The notes below the pieces were generated by a model. The model was not told where the DNA came from, did no database searches, and saw nothing but the letters and a program-made list of their open reading frames with translations. A stretch of DNA of 64,000 nucleotides from Falsiroseomonas sp050563535. Its GTDB lineage: Bacteria; Pseudomonadota; Alphaproteobacteria; Acetobacterales; Acetobacteraceae. The translations under genes were made by a program, and so were the position numbers. Positions 52,957 through 61,571 of the stretch are shown here, piece by piece (the first letter of the stretch is position 1; each line of letters begins with the position of its first letter). The stretch is taken from the NCBI RefSeq assembly GCF_050563535.1, contig NZ_JBNXUO010000025.1, positions 12,301 through 76,300 of the forward strand, in the 5' to 3' direction.

Positions 52957-53958
52957 ATGACCGCGCCTGCCGCACCTCCGGCACGCCGCCTCGGGATTGC
53001 GCCTGGCCTCGCACTCTGCCTGTCGGTCGCGCTCGCCTGCACCTGGTTGCGGGACGCGACGGGCATCGCTGCGCTCAACCCGGTGGTGCTGGCGCTTCTC
53101 CTCGGCATTGCGCTCGGTGCCGGTCTCGGCCGTCCGGCGCCCCTCCGGCCCGGGATTGCCTTCGCCGCGAAACCCTTCCTCCGCGCGGCTATCGTGCTGC
53201 TCGGGCTGCAGGTGACGCTCGGCGAGCTGGCGGGGCTGGGCGCTGCGGCGCTGGTGCTTGCGGTCGTCGTCGTCGCGGTGACGCTGCCCTGCACGATCTG
53301 GCTCGGCCGCCGCCTCGGCGTGGATCCGGCGCTCTCGCAGCTCATCGGCGCTGGCACCGCGATCTGCGGCGCGAGCGCGATCGTCGCCGCGAACCAGGTG
53401 GCGCGCGGCCGCGACGAGGACGTGGCCTATGCGCTCGCCGTCATCACGCTCTGCGGCACCGCGGCGCTGCTGGCCTTCCCGCTGCTCGGCGAGGTGCTCG
53501 GCCTTTCGGCGCGCGCCTACGGGCTCTGGGCGGGCGCTGCGATCCACGAGGTGGTGCAGGCCGTCGGCGCCGCCGCGGCGGGTGGGCCGGAGGCGTCGCA
53601 ATCGGGGACGATCATGAAGCTCGCCCGCGTCGTGCTGCTTGCCCCGGCCGTGCTTGCGCTGGGCCTGCTTGCCGCGCGCGCGGCCTCCCGGCCTTCCGCG
53701 CGGGTGCCGGTGCCGTGGTTCGCCTTCGGGTTCCTCGGCCTCGTCTTGGGGGGCTCAAGCGGCCTGCTGCCGCCTGTGGCGGCGGAGGCGTCGCGGCAGG
53801 TGGTGCCCGTCATGCTCGCCGCCTCGGTCGCTGCGCTCGGCCTGTCCACCGATCCGAGGGAGCTGCGGCGGCGCGGCATGCGGCCGCTGCTGCTCGGCGC
53901 CCTCAGCACGGTCCTGATCGCGACCCTTGCACTGGCCGGCATTGCCCTGGCGGGTTGA
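52957..53958 (+). CDS. YeiH-type putative sulfate/sulfite exporter (PSE family)
   Basis: 333 residues with about ten TM helices. LRAAIVLLGLQVTLGELAGLG, LIGAGTAICGASAIVAANQVA, GAAIHEVVQAVGAA and IMKLARVVLLAPAVLALGL are the UPF0324/YeiH pattern. Family members next to sulfo-lyases are thought to export the sulfite or sulfate released. It begins 19 bp after cuyA with AGCGGAGGGAG as RBS. It completes the desulfonation part of the cluster. Confidence 0.88.
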   Translation: MTAPAAPPARRLGIAPGLALCLSVALACTWLRDATGIAALNPVVLALLLGIALGAGLGRPAPLRPGIAFAAKPFLRAAIVLLGLQVTLGELAGLGAAALVLAVVVVAVTLPCTIWLGRRLGVDPALSQLIGAGTAICGASAIVAANQVARGRDEDVAYALAVITLCGTAALLAFPLLGEVLGLSARAYGLWAGAAIHEVVQAVGAAAAGGPEASQSGTIMKLARVVLLAPAVLALGLLAARAASRPSARVPVPWFAFGFLGLVLGGSSGLLPPVAAEASRQVVPVMLAASVAALGLSTDPRELRRRGMRPLLLGALSTVLIATLALAGIALAG

Positions 53959-54261
53959 AGTCGGATCGGCGACCGGGGTGGCCAGCACATGGGCGACGGG
54001 AAGGTCTGGAACGTGGGATGGCGTGATCGGGTCGGCCAGGAGCGCGAACTGCCATGACCGGTCGTTCTTCGCAGGAGACACAGCCGGGCCTCGGAGGCCG
54101 CCTCGGAACGCCTCCGGCGCGATGTGCTGCGCGAGGCTCATGTCGCCCCCCCCAAGCTATTCGGGCGACAAGAATTCCTGCCCTGCTGGCCGACGACGAA
54201 AGCGGTTTGCGGGCCTTTCGCATGACCGATACGCTTCCAGATGACCGCCAGAGGTAATTCC
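53959..54261. other. Intergenic region upstream of the DUF3604 gene, no gene supported
   Basis: About 300 bp. A minus-strand open frame here reads SLAQHIAPEAFRGGLRG then SWQFALLADPITPSHVPDLP, a protein-like composition. It then continues antisense into the exporter gene, so at most it is a gene fragment. The right end holds the GAGG ribosome-binding site of the DUF3604 gene. No promoter or strong hairpin was clear. Confidence 0.35.
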
Positions 54262-56598
54262 ATGCCCGACGCCGCCCGCCATGCCCCTCCCTGCGCGCAA
54301 CTCGCGATTCCCGGCGCCGGGGCGGGACACACGGCGCACCACACGGACTACATGGCGGCCGAGATCGGCGCGGTCTCCCTCACCCCGGCCGGGCCGGTGG
54401 TCGCCGGCAGCTGGTCATCCTTCGAACTCGTCTTCACCGCCGGCCGCTTCGGCGTGGACGACACCGGCTCGCTCCGCATCTGCACGCGCCAGGTCTCCGA
54501 CCTCGCTCGTCCGCAGTTCACCGATCCCAAGGCGCCGAACTACGTCTCGGCCGAGGCCTCGAACGGCGCCGTCCTGCGTCTGTCCTTCGACCCGAAGCTC
54601 ACGATGCGGCCATGGAGCCGCACCATCACCGTGGCGGTGGAGCGCGGCTTCCTCTCGCCCGGGGACAGGATCACGGTGCGCCTCGGCGACCGGCGCGGCG
54701 GCTCGCCCGGCCTGCGGATGCAGACCTATGCGGAGGACGAGTTCCGCTTCCTGGTCCTGGCCGACGTGTTCGCGACCTGCAACTGGGCGCTGCTGCCGGA
54801 CCAGCCGAGCCTGTCCGTCGTGCCGGGCGACGCCGCCACGCACCGCGCCGTGCTGCCGACGGCCCGGCGGGTCGGGGAGAGCTTCGCGCTCGGCCTTCGC
54901 GCCGACGATGCCTGGGGCAACCCGACCGGGCGTCTCTCGGGCCGCTTCCGCCTTCGCGCCCGCGGCGGCAGGATCGAGGGCCTTCCGGAGGTGCTGGACT
55001 GGCCAGCCGGCGCGCGCGCGCATCGCCTGGATGGCCTGCATGCCGCGGCACAAGGCGACCTGCAGGTGGATTGGGTGGACGAGGCAGGGAAGGTGCTCGC
55101 CACGTCGAACCCGATCCGCATCCTGGAGGGCGCGGATCTGCTGCCCTACTGGGCCGACCTGCACGGCCAGTCCGGCGAGACGGTGGGCAGCAACAGCGCG
55201 CGGCGCCTGGCGGAATACGCGCGCGACTGCGCCTTCGTCGATGCGATGTGCCATCAGGGCAACGACTTCCAGATCACCGGCGCGTTCTGGGCCGACCTGA
55301 ACCGCCTGACCGCCGAGTTCGACCGGCCCGGCAGCTTCGTGTTCTTCCCGGGCTACGAATGGAGCGGCAACACCGCGCTCGGCGGCGACCGCAACGTGAT
55401 CTTCGCCGAGGAAGGGCGCACCATCCGCCGCTCCTGCCACGCGCTGGTCGAGGACCTGTCCGACGCAGGCAACGATGCGCTGGACGTGAAGGCGCTGCAC
55501 GCGGCGCTCCGGCGGGAGGACGGCGTGCTCTGCCAGCCCCATGTCGGCGGCCGCTACGCCAACCTGCGCTACGCGCATGACCGCCAGCTGGAGCGGGCGG
55601 TCGAGGTGCATTCCGACTGGGGAACCTTCGACTGGCTGCTGGAGGATGCGTTCGCCGTCGGCGCGCGCGTCGGCGTCGCGGCGAATTCCGACGGCCACAA
55701 GGGGCGGCAGGGCGCCTCGCATCCCGGCGCCTCGCAGTTCGGCTCCTATGGCGGGCTCACCTGCATCCTGGCGGAGGAGCTGTCGCGCCCGGCGCTGTTC
55801 CGGGCGCTGAAGCGGCGGCACCACTACGCGACCACGGCGGCAACACGCGCGCTGCTCGAGGTGAAGGTCACGCTCGCCGGGCCGGCCGACCTGCACGAGG
55901 ACGACCCCGCACTGGGCGGCGCGCCCATCGGGCGGAGCACGACGGCGATCATGGGCGACATCCTGACGGGCGTCGCGGATGCCGACGCGCTGTTCGAGGC
56001 CACCATCCTGGCCGGCGCCCCGGTTGAACGTGTTGAGCTGCGCAACCGCACCGACCTGCTGGAGGTCTGGCGCCCCTACGCCGCCGCCGACCTCGGCCGC
56101 CGCGTCCGGGTGATCTGGGAAGGGTCGGAATATCGTGGCCGCGGGCGCGAGACCCTGTGGAAGGGCAGCGTCGCCGTGGCCGGCAACCGCTTCGGCGCGA
56201 CGTCGGCCATCAACCGCTGGAACGTGGACAAGCCCTTCGCGCCCGGCGCCGAGCGCGTGGCGTTCGAGGCGGTGACGACAGGCGGCTTCGGCGGCTTCGA
56301 GACGATGCTGGAGAACCCGTCGGCCGGCACGCTGGAGATCGCGACGAACCTGGTGACCGCGAGCCTGCCCGTCGCGGAGATCGGGCTGGAGGACCGCGCC
56401 TTCGAGGCGGGCGGTCTCGGCCGGCGCATCCGCGTCTTCCGGCTGCCGGACGCGAACCCGCACACCCGCATCCGCCTCTCCCGCCGCGTCGCGCTCAGGG
56501 CTGGGGTGGACAACGCGCTCTACCTCCGCGCGACGCTCGAGGACGGCGCCGTCATCTGGTCGAGCCCCATCTACCTCATTCGACAAGGAGACCGATGA
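54262..56598 (+). CDS. DUF3604-family protein with PHP-like metal site
   Basis: 778 residues. A beta-rich N-terminal region (1-290) precedes LLPYWADLHGQSGETVGSNS (about 293), YARDCAFVDAMCHQGNDFQ, FVFFPGYEWSGNTALGGDRN, CQPHVGGRYANLRY, VEVHSDWGTFDW and VAANSDGHKGRQG. This His-rich series resembles a PHP-type phosphoesterase/hydrolase site and is what I recognise as DUF3604. Substrate unknown. ATG 54262 follows GAGGTAATTCC and is preferred over ATG 54241. The stop overlaps the Bug receptor gene, so the two act together. Confidence 0.8.
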   Translation: MPDAARHAPPCAQLAIPGAGAGHTAHHTDYMAAEIGAVSLTPAGPVVAGSWSSFELVFTAGRFGVDDTGSLRICTRQVSDLARPQFTDPKAPNYVSAEASNGAVLRLSFDPKLTMRPWSRTITVAVERGFLSPGDRITVRLGDRRGGSPGLRMQTYAEDEFRFLVLADVFATCNWALLPDQPSLSVVPGDAATHRAVLPTARRVGESFALGLRADDAWGNPTGRLSGRFRLRARGGRIEGLPEVLDWPAGARAHRLDGLHAAAQGDLQVDWVDEAGKVLATSNPIRILEGADLLPYWADLHGQSGETVGSNSARRLAEYARDCAFVDAMCHQGNDFQITGAFWADLNRLTAEFDRPGSFVFFPGYEWSGNTALGGDRNVIFAEEGRTIRRSCHALVEDLSDAGNDALDVKALHAALRREDGVLCQPHVGGRYANLRYAHDRQLERAVEVHSDWGTFDWLLEDAFAVGARVGVAANSDGHKGRQGASHPGASQFGSYGGLTCILAEELSRPALFRALKRRHHYATTAATRALLEVKVTLAGPADLHEDDPALGGAPIGRSTTAIMGDILTGVADADALFEATILAGAPVERVELRNRTDLLEVWRPYAAADLGRRVRVIWEGSEYRGRGRETLWKGSVAVAGNRFGATSAINRWNVDKPFAPGAERVAFEAVTTGGFGGFETMLENPSAGTLEIATNLVTASLPVAEIGLEDRAFEAGGLGRRIRVFRLPDANPHTRIRLSRRVALRAGVDNALYLRATLEDGAVIWSSPIYLIRQGDR

Positions 56599-57572
56599 TG
56601 CGCCGCCGCAGCCTGCTCCTCGCCGCCGCGGGGTCCGCCGCCGTCCCGGCCTCGGCGCGCGCGCAGGGCCAATGGCCGACGCGGCCCATCACCCTGGTGG
56701 CGCCGCTGGCGGCCGGCAGTTCGGTGGACATCGTGGCGCGCATCTTGGCGGAGGGCTGGGCGGCACGGCTAGGCCAGCCGGTGGTCGTCGAGAACCGCCC
56801 CGCCGCGAACGGCACGCTTGCGCTCGGCCAGGTCGCGCGTGCGGCCCCGGACGGCTACACGGTGACGATCACCGGTCAGACCGCGATCGCCTTCAATCCG
56901 CACCTCTACGCGAACCTGCCCTACGATCCGCTGCGGGACTTCGCGCCCGTCACGCGCCTGGTCGCGGTCAGCAACGCACTCGTCGTGCCGCGTGCCTCCA
57001 GGTTCCGGTCCGTCGCGGAGGTCATCGCCGCCGCGCGCGCCGCACCGGGGCGTCTCACCCATTCCTCGGGCGGGGTCGGCACCACGCATCACATCTCCGG
57101 CGCCATGATGGCGCAGATGACCGGAATCGAGGTGACGCACGTCCCCTATCGCGGCGCGCCCCAGGGCATCATCGCCGTGACGACGGGAGAGGTGGACTTC
57201 GCCTTCTTCAACATCTCCACGCTGCTCAGCGGCATCCGCTCCGGCGAGCTCCGGGCGCTCGCCGTCACCTCGGCCGGGCGCTCGCCCTTCCTGCCGGACG
57301 TGCCGACCATGCAGGAGGGCGGCGTCGCAGGCTATGAGATGAGCACCTGGATAGGGGTCTCCACCGTCGCCCGCACGCCGCCCGCCGTCATCACGCGCAT
57401 GTACGAGGCGACGCACGCCATGATGCAGGACGAGGCGGTCCGGCAGCGGCTGGTGCAGATCGGCTTCGACCTGGTCACCCTGACACCGCCCGACGAGATG
57501 GTCGCCCTGCACCGTGCCGAGTTCGAGCGCTGGGGCCCCATCCTGCGCGCCACGGGCGCGCGCGTGGACTGA
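56598..57572 (+). CDS. Bug-family (tripartite tricarboxylate transporter) solute receptor
   Basis: 324 residues with signal peptide RSLLLAAAGSAAVPASARAQG. WPTRPITLVAPLAAGSSVDIVARILAEGWAARLGQPVVVENRPAANG, LTHSSGGVGTTHHISGAMM, VTHVPYRGAPQGIIAVTTGEVDFAF and LRALAVTSAGRSPFLPDVPTMQEGG are typical Bug motifs. AAGGAG lies seven bases before ATG 56598; ATG 56595 is also possible. No TctA/TctB membrane partners are present, as is common for Bug receptors. Confidence 0.92.
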   Translation: MRRRSLLLAAAGSAAVPASARAQGQWPTRPITLVAPLAAGSSVDIVARILAEGWAARLGQPVVVENRPAANGTLALGQVARAAPDGYTVTITGQTAIAFNPHLYANLPYDPLRDFAPVTRLVAVSNALVVPRASRFRSVAEVIAAARAAPGRLTHSSGGVGTTHHISGAMMAQMTGIEVTHVPYRGAPQGIIAVTTGEVDFAFFNISTLLSGIRSGELRALAVTSAGRSPFLPDVPTMQEGGVAGYEMSTWIGVSTVARTPPAVITRMYEATHAMMQDEAVRQRLVQIGFDLVTLTPPDEMVALHRAEFERWGPILRATGARVD

Positions 57573-57643
57573 CGGCGGGGCGGCCCCTGCCCCTTCGCGG
57601 AAGCACGGGGCCGCGCGTGCGGCCGGCGGGTGTCATACTGACC

Positions 57644-57669
57644 GGCGTGAATGCTGACACATTCACGCC
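57644..57669. terminator. Perfect 10-bp inverted repeat after the Bug receptor gene
   Basis: GGCGTGAATG and CATTCACGCC flank CTGACA. It lies 72 bp after the stop at 57572, at the end of the cluster. There is no U-run, so it is either a rho-assisted terminator or a palindromic protein site. A second GC-rich hairpin (GGCGGGC-TTC-GCCCGCC) lies at 57744-57760. Confidence 0.4.
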
Positions 57670-57743
57670 CCTCAGACGCCGGGCGGGCCGCATCCGCGGC
57701 CCTTGGCTTCGCCGCAGATGCGGCGGCCGCCATCCGGCGGCTC

Positions 57744-57760
57744 GGCGGGCTTCGCCCGCC
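57744..57760. terminator. GC-rich hairpin facing both converging units
   Basis: GGCGGGC and GCCCGCC around TTC form a short, very stable stem. It sits between the plus-strand cluster and the minus-strand receptor remnant. It lacks a poly-U tail and is a plausible bidirectional terminator only. Confidence 0.35.
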
Positions 57761-57791
57761 GCCATCGGATCACCTTCAACGCCGGCCGGTA

Positions 57792-58094
57792 TCAATCCGG
57801 TCGTATGTTGGCCCGCTGGATCACCGGCCCGTAGCGCCGCCGCTCGGACTCGACGAATGCGGCGAAGGCGTCGGGCGCCATCGGGGCCGGCACCATCACC
57901 TGCGCGTGCATGCGCTGCTCCGTCGCGGGGTCGCGAAGCACCGCCTGGATCTCGCCCGAGAGCCGCTCGACCACCGCGCGTGGCGTCCCGGCGGGTGCCG
58001 CGAAGCCATGCCAGGGATCGACGATCGCGTCCGGCCAGGTCTCGGCAAGTGTCGGCAGGTCGGGCGCGAAGAAGGGTAGGCGCCACGGGAGTTT
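57792..58094 (-). pseudogene. Truncated Bug-family solute receptor (C-terminal third)
   Basis: On the minus strand the sequence reads LPFFAPDLPTLAETWPDAIV, HGFAAPAGTPRAVVERLSGE and RRYGPVIQRANIRPD. This is the C-terminal end of a Bug receptor (PFLPDVPTM.E ... P.AVV.RL..EI ... E..R.GP.I...). About 220 N-terminal residues are absent. The homology stops within a short TTTATAG-GCG-TTTATAG direct repeat at about 58092-58110, 60-80 bp from tRNA-Thr, suggesting a deletion or recombination junction. Confidence 0.75.
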
Positions 58095-58170
58095 ATAGGC
58101 GTTTATAGATTGCCCGAACCCCGACCGCCGCTTGGCAGGAGCCCTTAACTCCTTGATTCCGAAGGAAAAA

Positions 58171-58245
<75 letters not shown>

Positions 58246-58349
58246 GCACCAGGCGGGGCCGCCCTATAGACCGGCGCGGGCCGGCCGACAACCTCCCTGC
58301 GCAGTCCTCCCCTGCCAGGGGCGGTGGCGCGTGGTAGCGTGTGCGCAAC

Positions 58350-59465
58350 ATGCGGCGCATCCTGATCCTCCTCCTCCTCGTCCTGGCCGGTGGCGGCGGG
58401 GTCTATGCCTGGCTCGGGCTGCCGCCGAGGGTCGCGATCGCGCTGGCCACCGAGGGGCGGGCGCTGGAGGCGGTCTATGCGACCGGCAGCGTGGAGCCGG
58501 TGCACTGGGCGCGCGTCGGCCCCGCCACCCGCGCGCGCCTGATGCAGGTCCTGGTCGAGGAGGGCAGCCGCGTCACCCAGGGGCAGAGCCTCGCGACGCT
58601 CGACGACCGGCAGTCCCGCTCGCTCGCAGAGGAGGCGGAGGCCCGGGCCCGCTTCGCGGCCGAGGACCTCGCGCGCACCCGCACCCTGGTGGCCCGCGAC
58701 ATCGCCGCCCGCGCCACGCTGGAACGCGCCGAGCGCGATGCGCGCGCCGCCCGCGCGACGGCCGATGCGGCGGGGCAGCGGCTCGACGACTACGTGGTGC
58801 GCGCGCCGACCGACGGCATCGTGCTGCGCCGCGACGCGGAGGTGGGCGAGGTGGTGGACACCCCCGCATCCCTGTTCTGGATCGGCGAGCCGCGGCCGCT
58901 GCGCGTCACCGCCGAGGTGGACGAGGAGGACATCGCCCGCATCGCGGTCGGCCAGCGCGTGCTGCTGCGGGCGGACGCCTTCGCGGGACGGGTGATGACG
59001 GCGACCGTCGCGCAGATCACGCCGAAGGGCGACACCACGCGCAAGGCCTATCGCGTGCGCCTCGCCCTGCCTGACGACACGCCCCTGCTGATCGGCATGA
59101 CGGTGGAGGCGAACATCGTCCTGCGGGAGGAGGCGGCCGCCGTGCTCGTCCCGCCCGGCGCGGTGGTGCTGCCCGCGGCGGCGCGGGGCGGGGCCGCGGC
59201 GCGCGCCTCCTCGCCGCCCGCGGCGCCGAACGGCGCGCCCCGCCCCGCCGTCGTCTGGGTGGTGGAGAAGGAGGTGGCGCGCCGGCGCGAGGTGGAGATC
59301 GGCGTGCAGGGGCCGAGCGCGACCGAGGTGCGGCGCGGCCTCGCGCCCGGCGAGGCGGTGATCCTCGACCCGCCGGCGGGCCTGCGCGACGGGCAGGCGG
59401 TCCGCCTTGCCGCGCCGCCGCCCCCGGCCGCCGCGCCCCCCCGCGCATCGGAGGGCGGGCGGTGA
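58350..59465 (+). CDS. Periplasmic adaptor (membrane fusion) protein, MacA/HlyD-like
   Basis: 371 residues. One N-terminal TM helix (ILILLLLVLAGGGGVYAWL) precedes a lipoyl-like segment (GSVEPVHWARVGPATRARLMQVLVEEGSRVTQGQSLATLDD), a short coiled-coil hairpin rich in Ala, Glu and Arg (residues about 90-145), YVVRAPTDGIVLRRDAEVGE, and a beta-barrel with RVTAEVDEEDIARIAVGQRV. It links an inner-membrane ABC exporter to the envelope. ATG 58350 is chosen; GTG 58341 is an alternative. It is translationally coupled to the permease by GTGA. Confidence 0.88.
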   Translation: MRRILILLLLVLAGGGGVYAWLGLPPRVAIALATEGRALEAVYATGSVEPVHWARVGPATRARLMQVLVEEGSRVTQGQSLATLDDRQSRSLAEEAEARARFAAEDLARTRTLVARDIAARATLERAERDARAARATADAAGQRLDDYVVRAPTDGIVLRRDAEVGEVVDTPASLFWIGEPRPLRVTAEVDEEDIARIAVGQRVLLRADAFAGRVMTATVAQITPKGDTTRKAYRVRLALPDDTPLLIGMTVEANIVLREEAAAVLVPPGAVVLPAAARGGAAARASSPPAAPNGAPRPAVVWVVEKEVARRREVEIGVQGPSATEVRRGLAPGEAVILDPPAGLRDGQAVRLAAPPPPAAAPPRASEGGR

Positions 59466-60706
59466 GGCTGATCCTCGACCTCGCGCGCGGGATGCTGGCG
59501 CGGCGGCGGCGGCAGACGGTCGTCTCGGTCTCCGGCGTCGCGCTCGGCGTCGCCTTCTTCATCGCGATCGCCGCGCTGATGCGGGGCTTCCAGACCTATT
59601 TCGTGGCGCAGATCATCGACGTCGCCCCCCACATCACCATCAAGGACGAGACCCGCCGCCCGCCGGCCCAGGCCGCCGAGATCGCCCTGCCCGGCGCGGC
59701 GGTGGAGGTGCAGGGCATCAAGCCGCGGGACCGCATCCGCGGCATCCGCGCGCCCGGCGACAAGCTGGCCATGCTGGAGGCGATGGAGGGCGTCGCGGCC
59801 GCCCCGGTGCTGTCGGGCCAGGCGCTGCTGCGCTACGGCTCGCGCGATGTCTCGGCGGCGGTGACGGGGATCGACCCGGCGCGGCACCGGCGCGTGTCCA
59901 ACATCGAGAAGGACATGATCGCGGGCAGCCTCGAGGAGCTGCGCGCGACGGCGAACGGCATCGTCATCGGCGAAGGCCTGGCGATCCGGCTCGGCGTCGG
60001 GCTCGGCGACACGATCGGCGCCGTCTCGCCGGCGGGGGTCGCGCTGTCGATGAAGGTGGTCGGGCTGTTCCGCACGGGCGTGCAGGCGCTGGACCAGCAA
60101 TACGGCTACGTGCTGCTGAAGGTCGCGCAGGTGCTGCAGGACCGGCCGAACGTGGTGAACCAGATCCTCGTGCGGCTTGCCGACGTGACGCGGGCCGAGC
60201 CGCTGGCGCGGCAGATCGAGGCCCGCTTCGGCGACCGGTCGGAGAGCTGGGAGGAGCAGAACCAGAACATCCTGACCGTCTTCGTGATCCAGAACGCGAT
60301 CATGTACTCGGTCACCGGCGCGATCCTGCTGGTGGCGTCCTTCGGCATCTACAACATCATCTCCACCGTGGTGTTCGAGAAGACGCGCGACATCGCCATC
60401 CTGAAGTCGCTCGGCTTCACCGAACGCGACATCCAGCTGCTGTTCCTGGTGCAGGGCATGGTGGCCGGGCTGCTCGGCGCCATCGTCGGCTGCCTGCTCG
60501 GCGCGCTGATGATCGAGGCGCTGGCGCAGATCCGCTTCGGGCTGGAGACGCCGGCCGGCAACGACCGCTTCATCCTGGCGCGGGACTGGCGGGTCTACCT
60601 GGCTGCCAGCATCTTCGCGGTGCTCGCGGCCGGGATCGCGGCGGTGATCCCGGCGCGGCGCGCCAGCCGGCTCGACCCCGTCCAGGTGGTGCGCGGGGCG
60701 GCATGA
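59462..60706 (+). CDS. MacB-like ABC transporter permease (FtsX domain)
   Basis: 414 residues starting at GTG 59462. TM1 (TVVSVSGVALGVAFFIAIAAL) is followed by a large periplasmic domain (residues about 45-275) and three C-terminal TM helices in the FtsX fold (ILLVASFGIYNIISTVVFEKTRDIAILKSLGFTERDIQLLFLVQG; GLLGAIVGCLLGALMIEAL; FAVLAAGIAAVIPARRASRLDPVQVVRG). FEKTRDIAILKSLGFT and the terminal RRASRLDPV are diagnostic. Such systems do mechanotransmission-type export of lipoproteins, peptides or drugs. Confidence 0.9.
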   Translation: MRLILDLARGMLARRRRQTVVSVSGVALGVAFFIAIAALMRGFQTYFVAQIIDVAPHITIKDETRRPPAQAAEIALPGAAVEVQGIKPRDRIRGIRAPGDKLAMLEAMEGVAAAPVLSGQALLRYGSRDVSAAVTGIDPARHRRVSNIEKDMIAGSLEELRATANGIVIGEGLAIRLGVGLGDTIGAVSPAGVALSMKVVGLFRTGVQALDQQYGYVLLKVAQVLQDRPNVVNQILVRLADVTRAEPLARQIEARFGDRSESWEEQNQNILTVFVIQNAIMYSVTGAILLVASFGIYNIISTVVFEKTRDIAILKSLGFTERDIQLLFLVQGMVAGLLGAIVGCLLGALMIEALAQIRFGLETPAGNDRFILARDWRVYLAASIFAVLAAGIAAVIPARRASRLDPVQVVRGAA

Positions 60707-61458
60707 GCGGCGAGGGAACGGCGATAGGCGCCGTGGCGCCGCTGCTGGAGGCCCGCGGCGTCACGCGCACCCTGCCGGAAGGCGCGACGTTGGTGCGCGA
60801 CATCTCGCTGACCGTGAGGCCGGGCGAATTCGTGGCGATCACCGGGCCGTCCGGGTCGGGCAAGTCCAGCCTGCTCTACCTGCTCGGCCTGCTGGACCGG
60901 CCGACCGCCGGGCAGGTGCTGCTGGAAGGGCGGGACACGGCGAGGCTGGCGGCGGCGGAGATGGCGTCCCTACGCCTCGCGCGGCTCGGCTTCGTGTTCC
61001 AGTTCCACTTCCTGCTCCCGGAATTCCGGGCGCTCGACAACGTGCTGATCCCGATCCGCCGGCTCGGCCGGCTCGGCGACCGCGCGGCGCGCGAACAGGC
61101 GCAGGCACTGCTGGACAGGCTGGGGCTGGGCGAGGCGGCGGGGAAGCTGCCGGAACAGCTCTCGGGCGGGATGCGCCAGCGCGTTGCGATCGCCCGCGCG
61201 CTCGCCAACGACCCGGCGCTGATCCTGGCCGACGAGCCGACCGGCAATCTCGACACGAAGAACGCGGCGGCGGTGTTCGACACCTTCGCGCGGCTGACGG
61301 CGGAACAGGGCCGCACGGTGCTGGTGGTGACCCATGACGCGGAACTGGCCGCCCGCGCGCATCGGCGCATCCACCTGGTGGATGGACGGATCGTTTCGGA
61401 CGGCCCGGTCGTCGCTGCGCCTCGTTACGGGACTGGTGCGCTCAATCCGACGGCATAG
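60703..61458 (+). CDS. MacB/LolD-like ABC transporter ATP-binding protein
   Basis: 251 residues. Walker A ITGPSGSGKSSLLYLLGLLD, Q-loop FVFQFHFLLPEFRALDNV, signature LSGGMRQRVAIARALANDP, Walker B LILADEPTGNLDTKN and H-loop VVTHDAELAARAHRRIHLVDGRI. FQFHFLLPEF-LDNV is LolD/MacB-like. ATGA overlap with the permease gene completes a three-gene exporter operon (58350-61458). Confidence 0.93.
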   Translation: MSGEGTAIGAVAPLLEARGVTRTLPEGATLVRDISLTVRPGEFVAITGPSGSGKSSLLYLLGLLDRPTAGQVLLEGRDTARLAAAEMASLRLARLGFVFQFHFLLPEFRALDNVLIPIRRLGRLGDRAAREQAQALLDRLGLGEAAGKLPEQLSGGMRQRVAIARALANDPALILADEPTGNLDTKNAAAVFDTFARLTAEQGRTVLVVTHDAELAARAHRRIHLVDGRIVSDGPVVAAPRYGTGALNPTA

Positions 61459-61571
61459 GTTAAATCGCCTACAATATTTTACTATCGGTTGACCTTTGCC
61501 GCATCCCACTACTACTGGTTGTCCACACGACATCGTGAACACGCCGGGGCCAGCCCCGGCCAGGGGACACC
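61459..61571 (+). promoter_or_regulatory. AT-rich promoter region of the regulator gene
   Basis: This gap contains the most AT-rich stretch of the area (GGTTAAATCGCCTACAATATTTTACTATCGG as separate short blocks TTAAATC, ACAATATTTTACTA), then TTGACC followed after 15-17 bp by TACTAC/CTACTG. It is a plausible promoter for the response regulator. AGGGGA lies before ATG 61572. Confidence 0.45.

Noticed and set aside
51724..53601. 625-codon minus-strand frame across the cuyA-like and exporter genes
   Set aside because: Arg/His/Gln-rich antisense composition; both plus-strand genes have clear family motifs.
53755..54141. 128-codon minus-strand frame with a protein-like start
   Set aside because: Half of it is antisense to the exporter gene and no family is recognisable; noted only as a possible fragment in the gap annotation.
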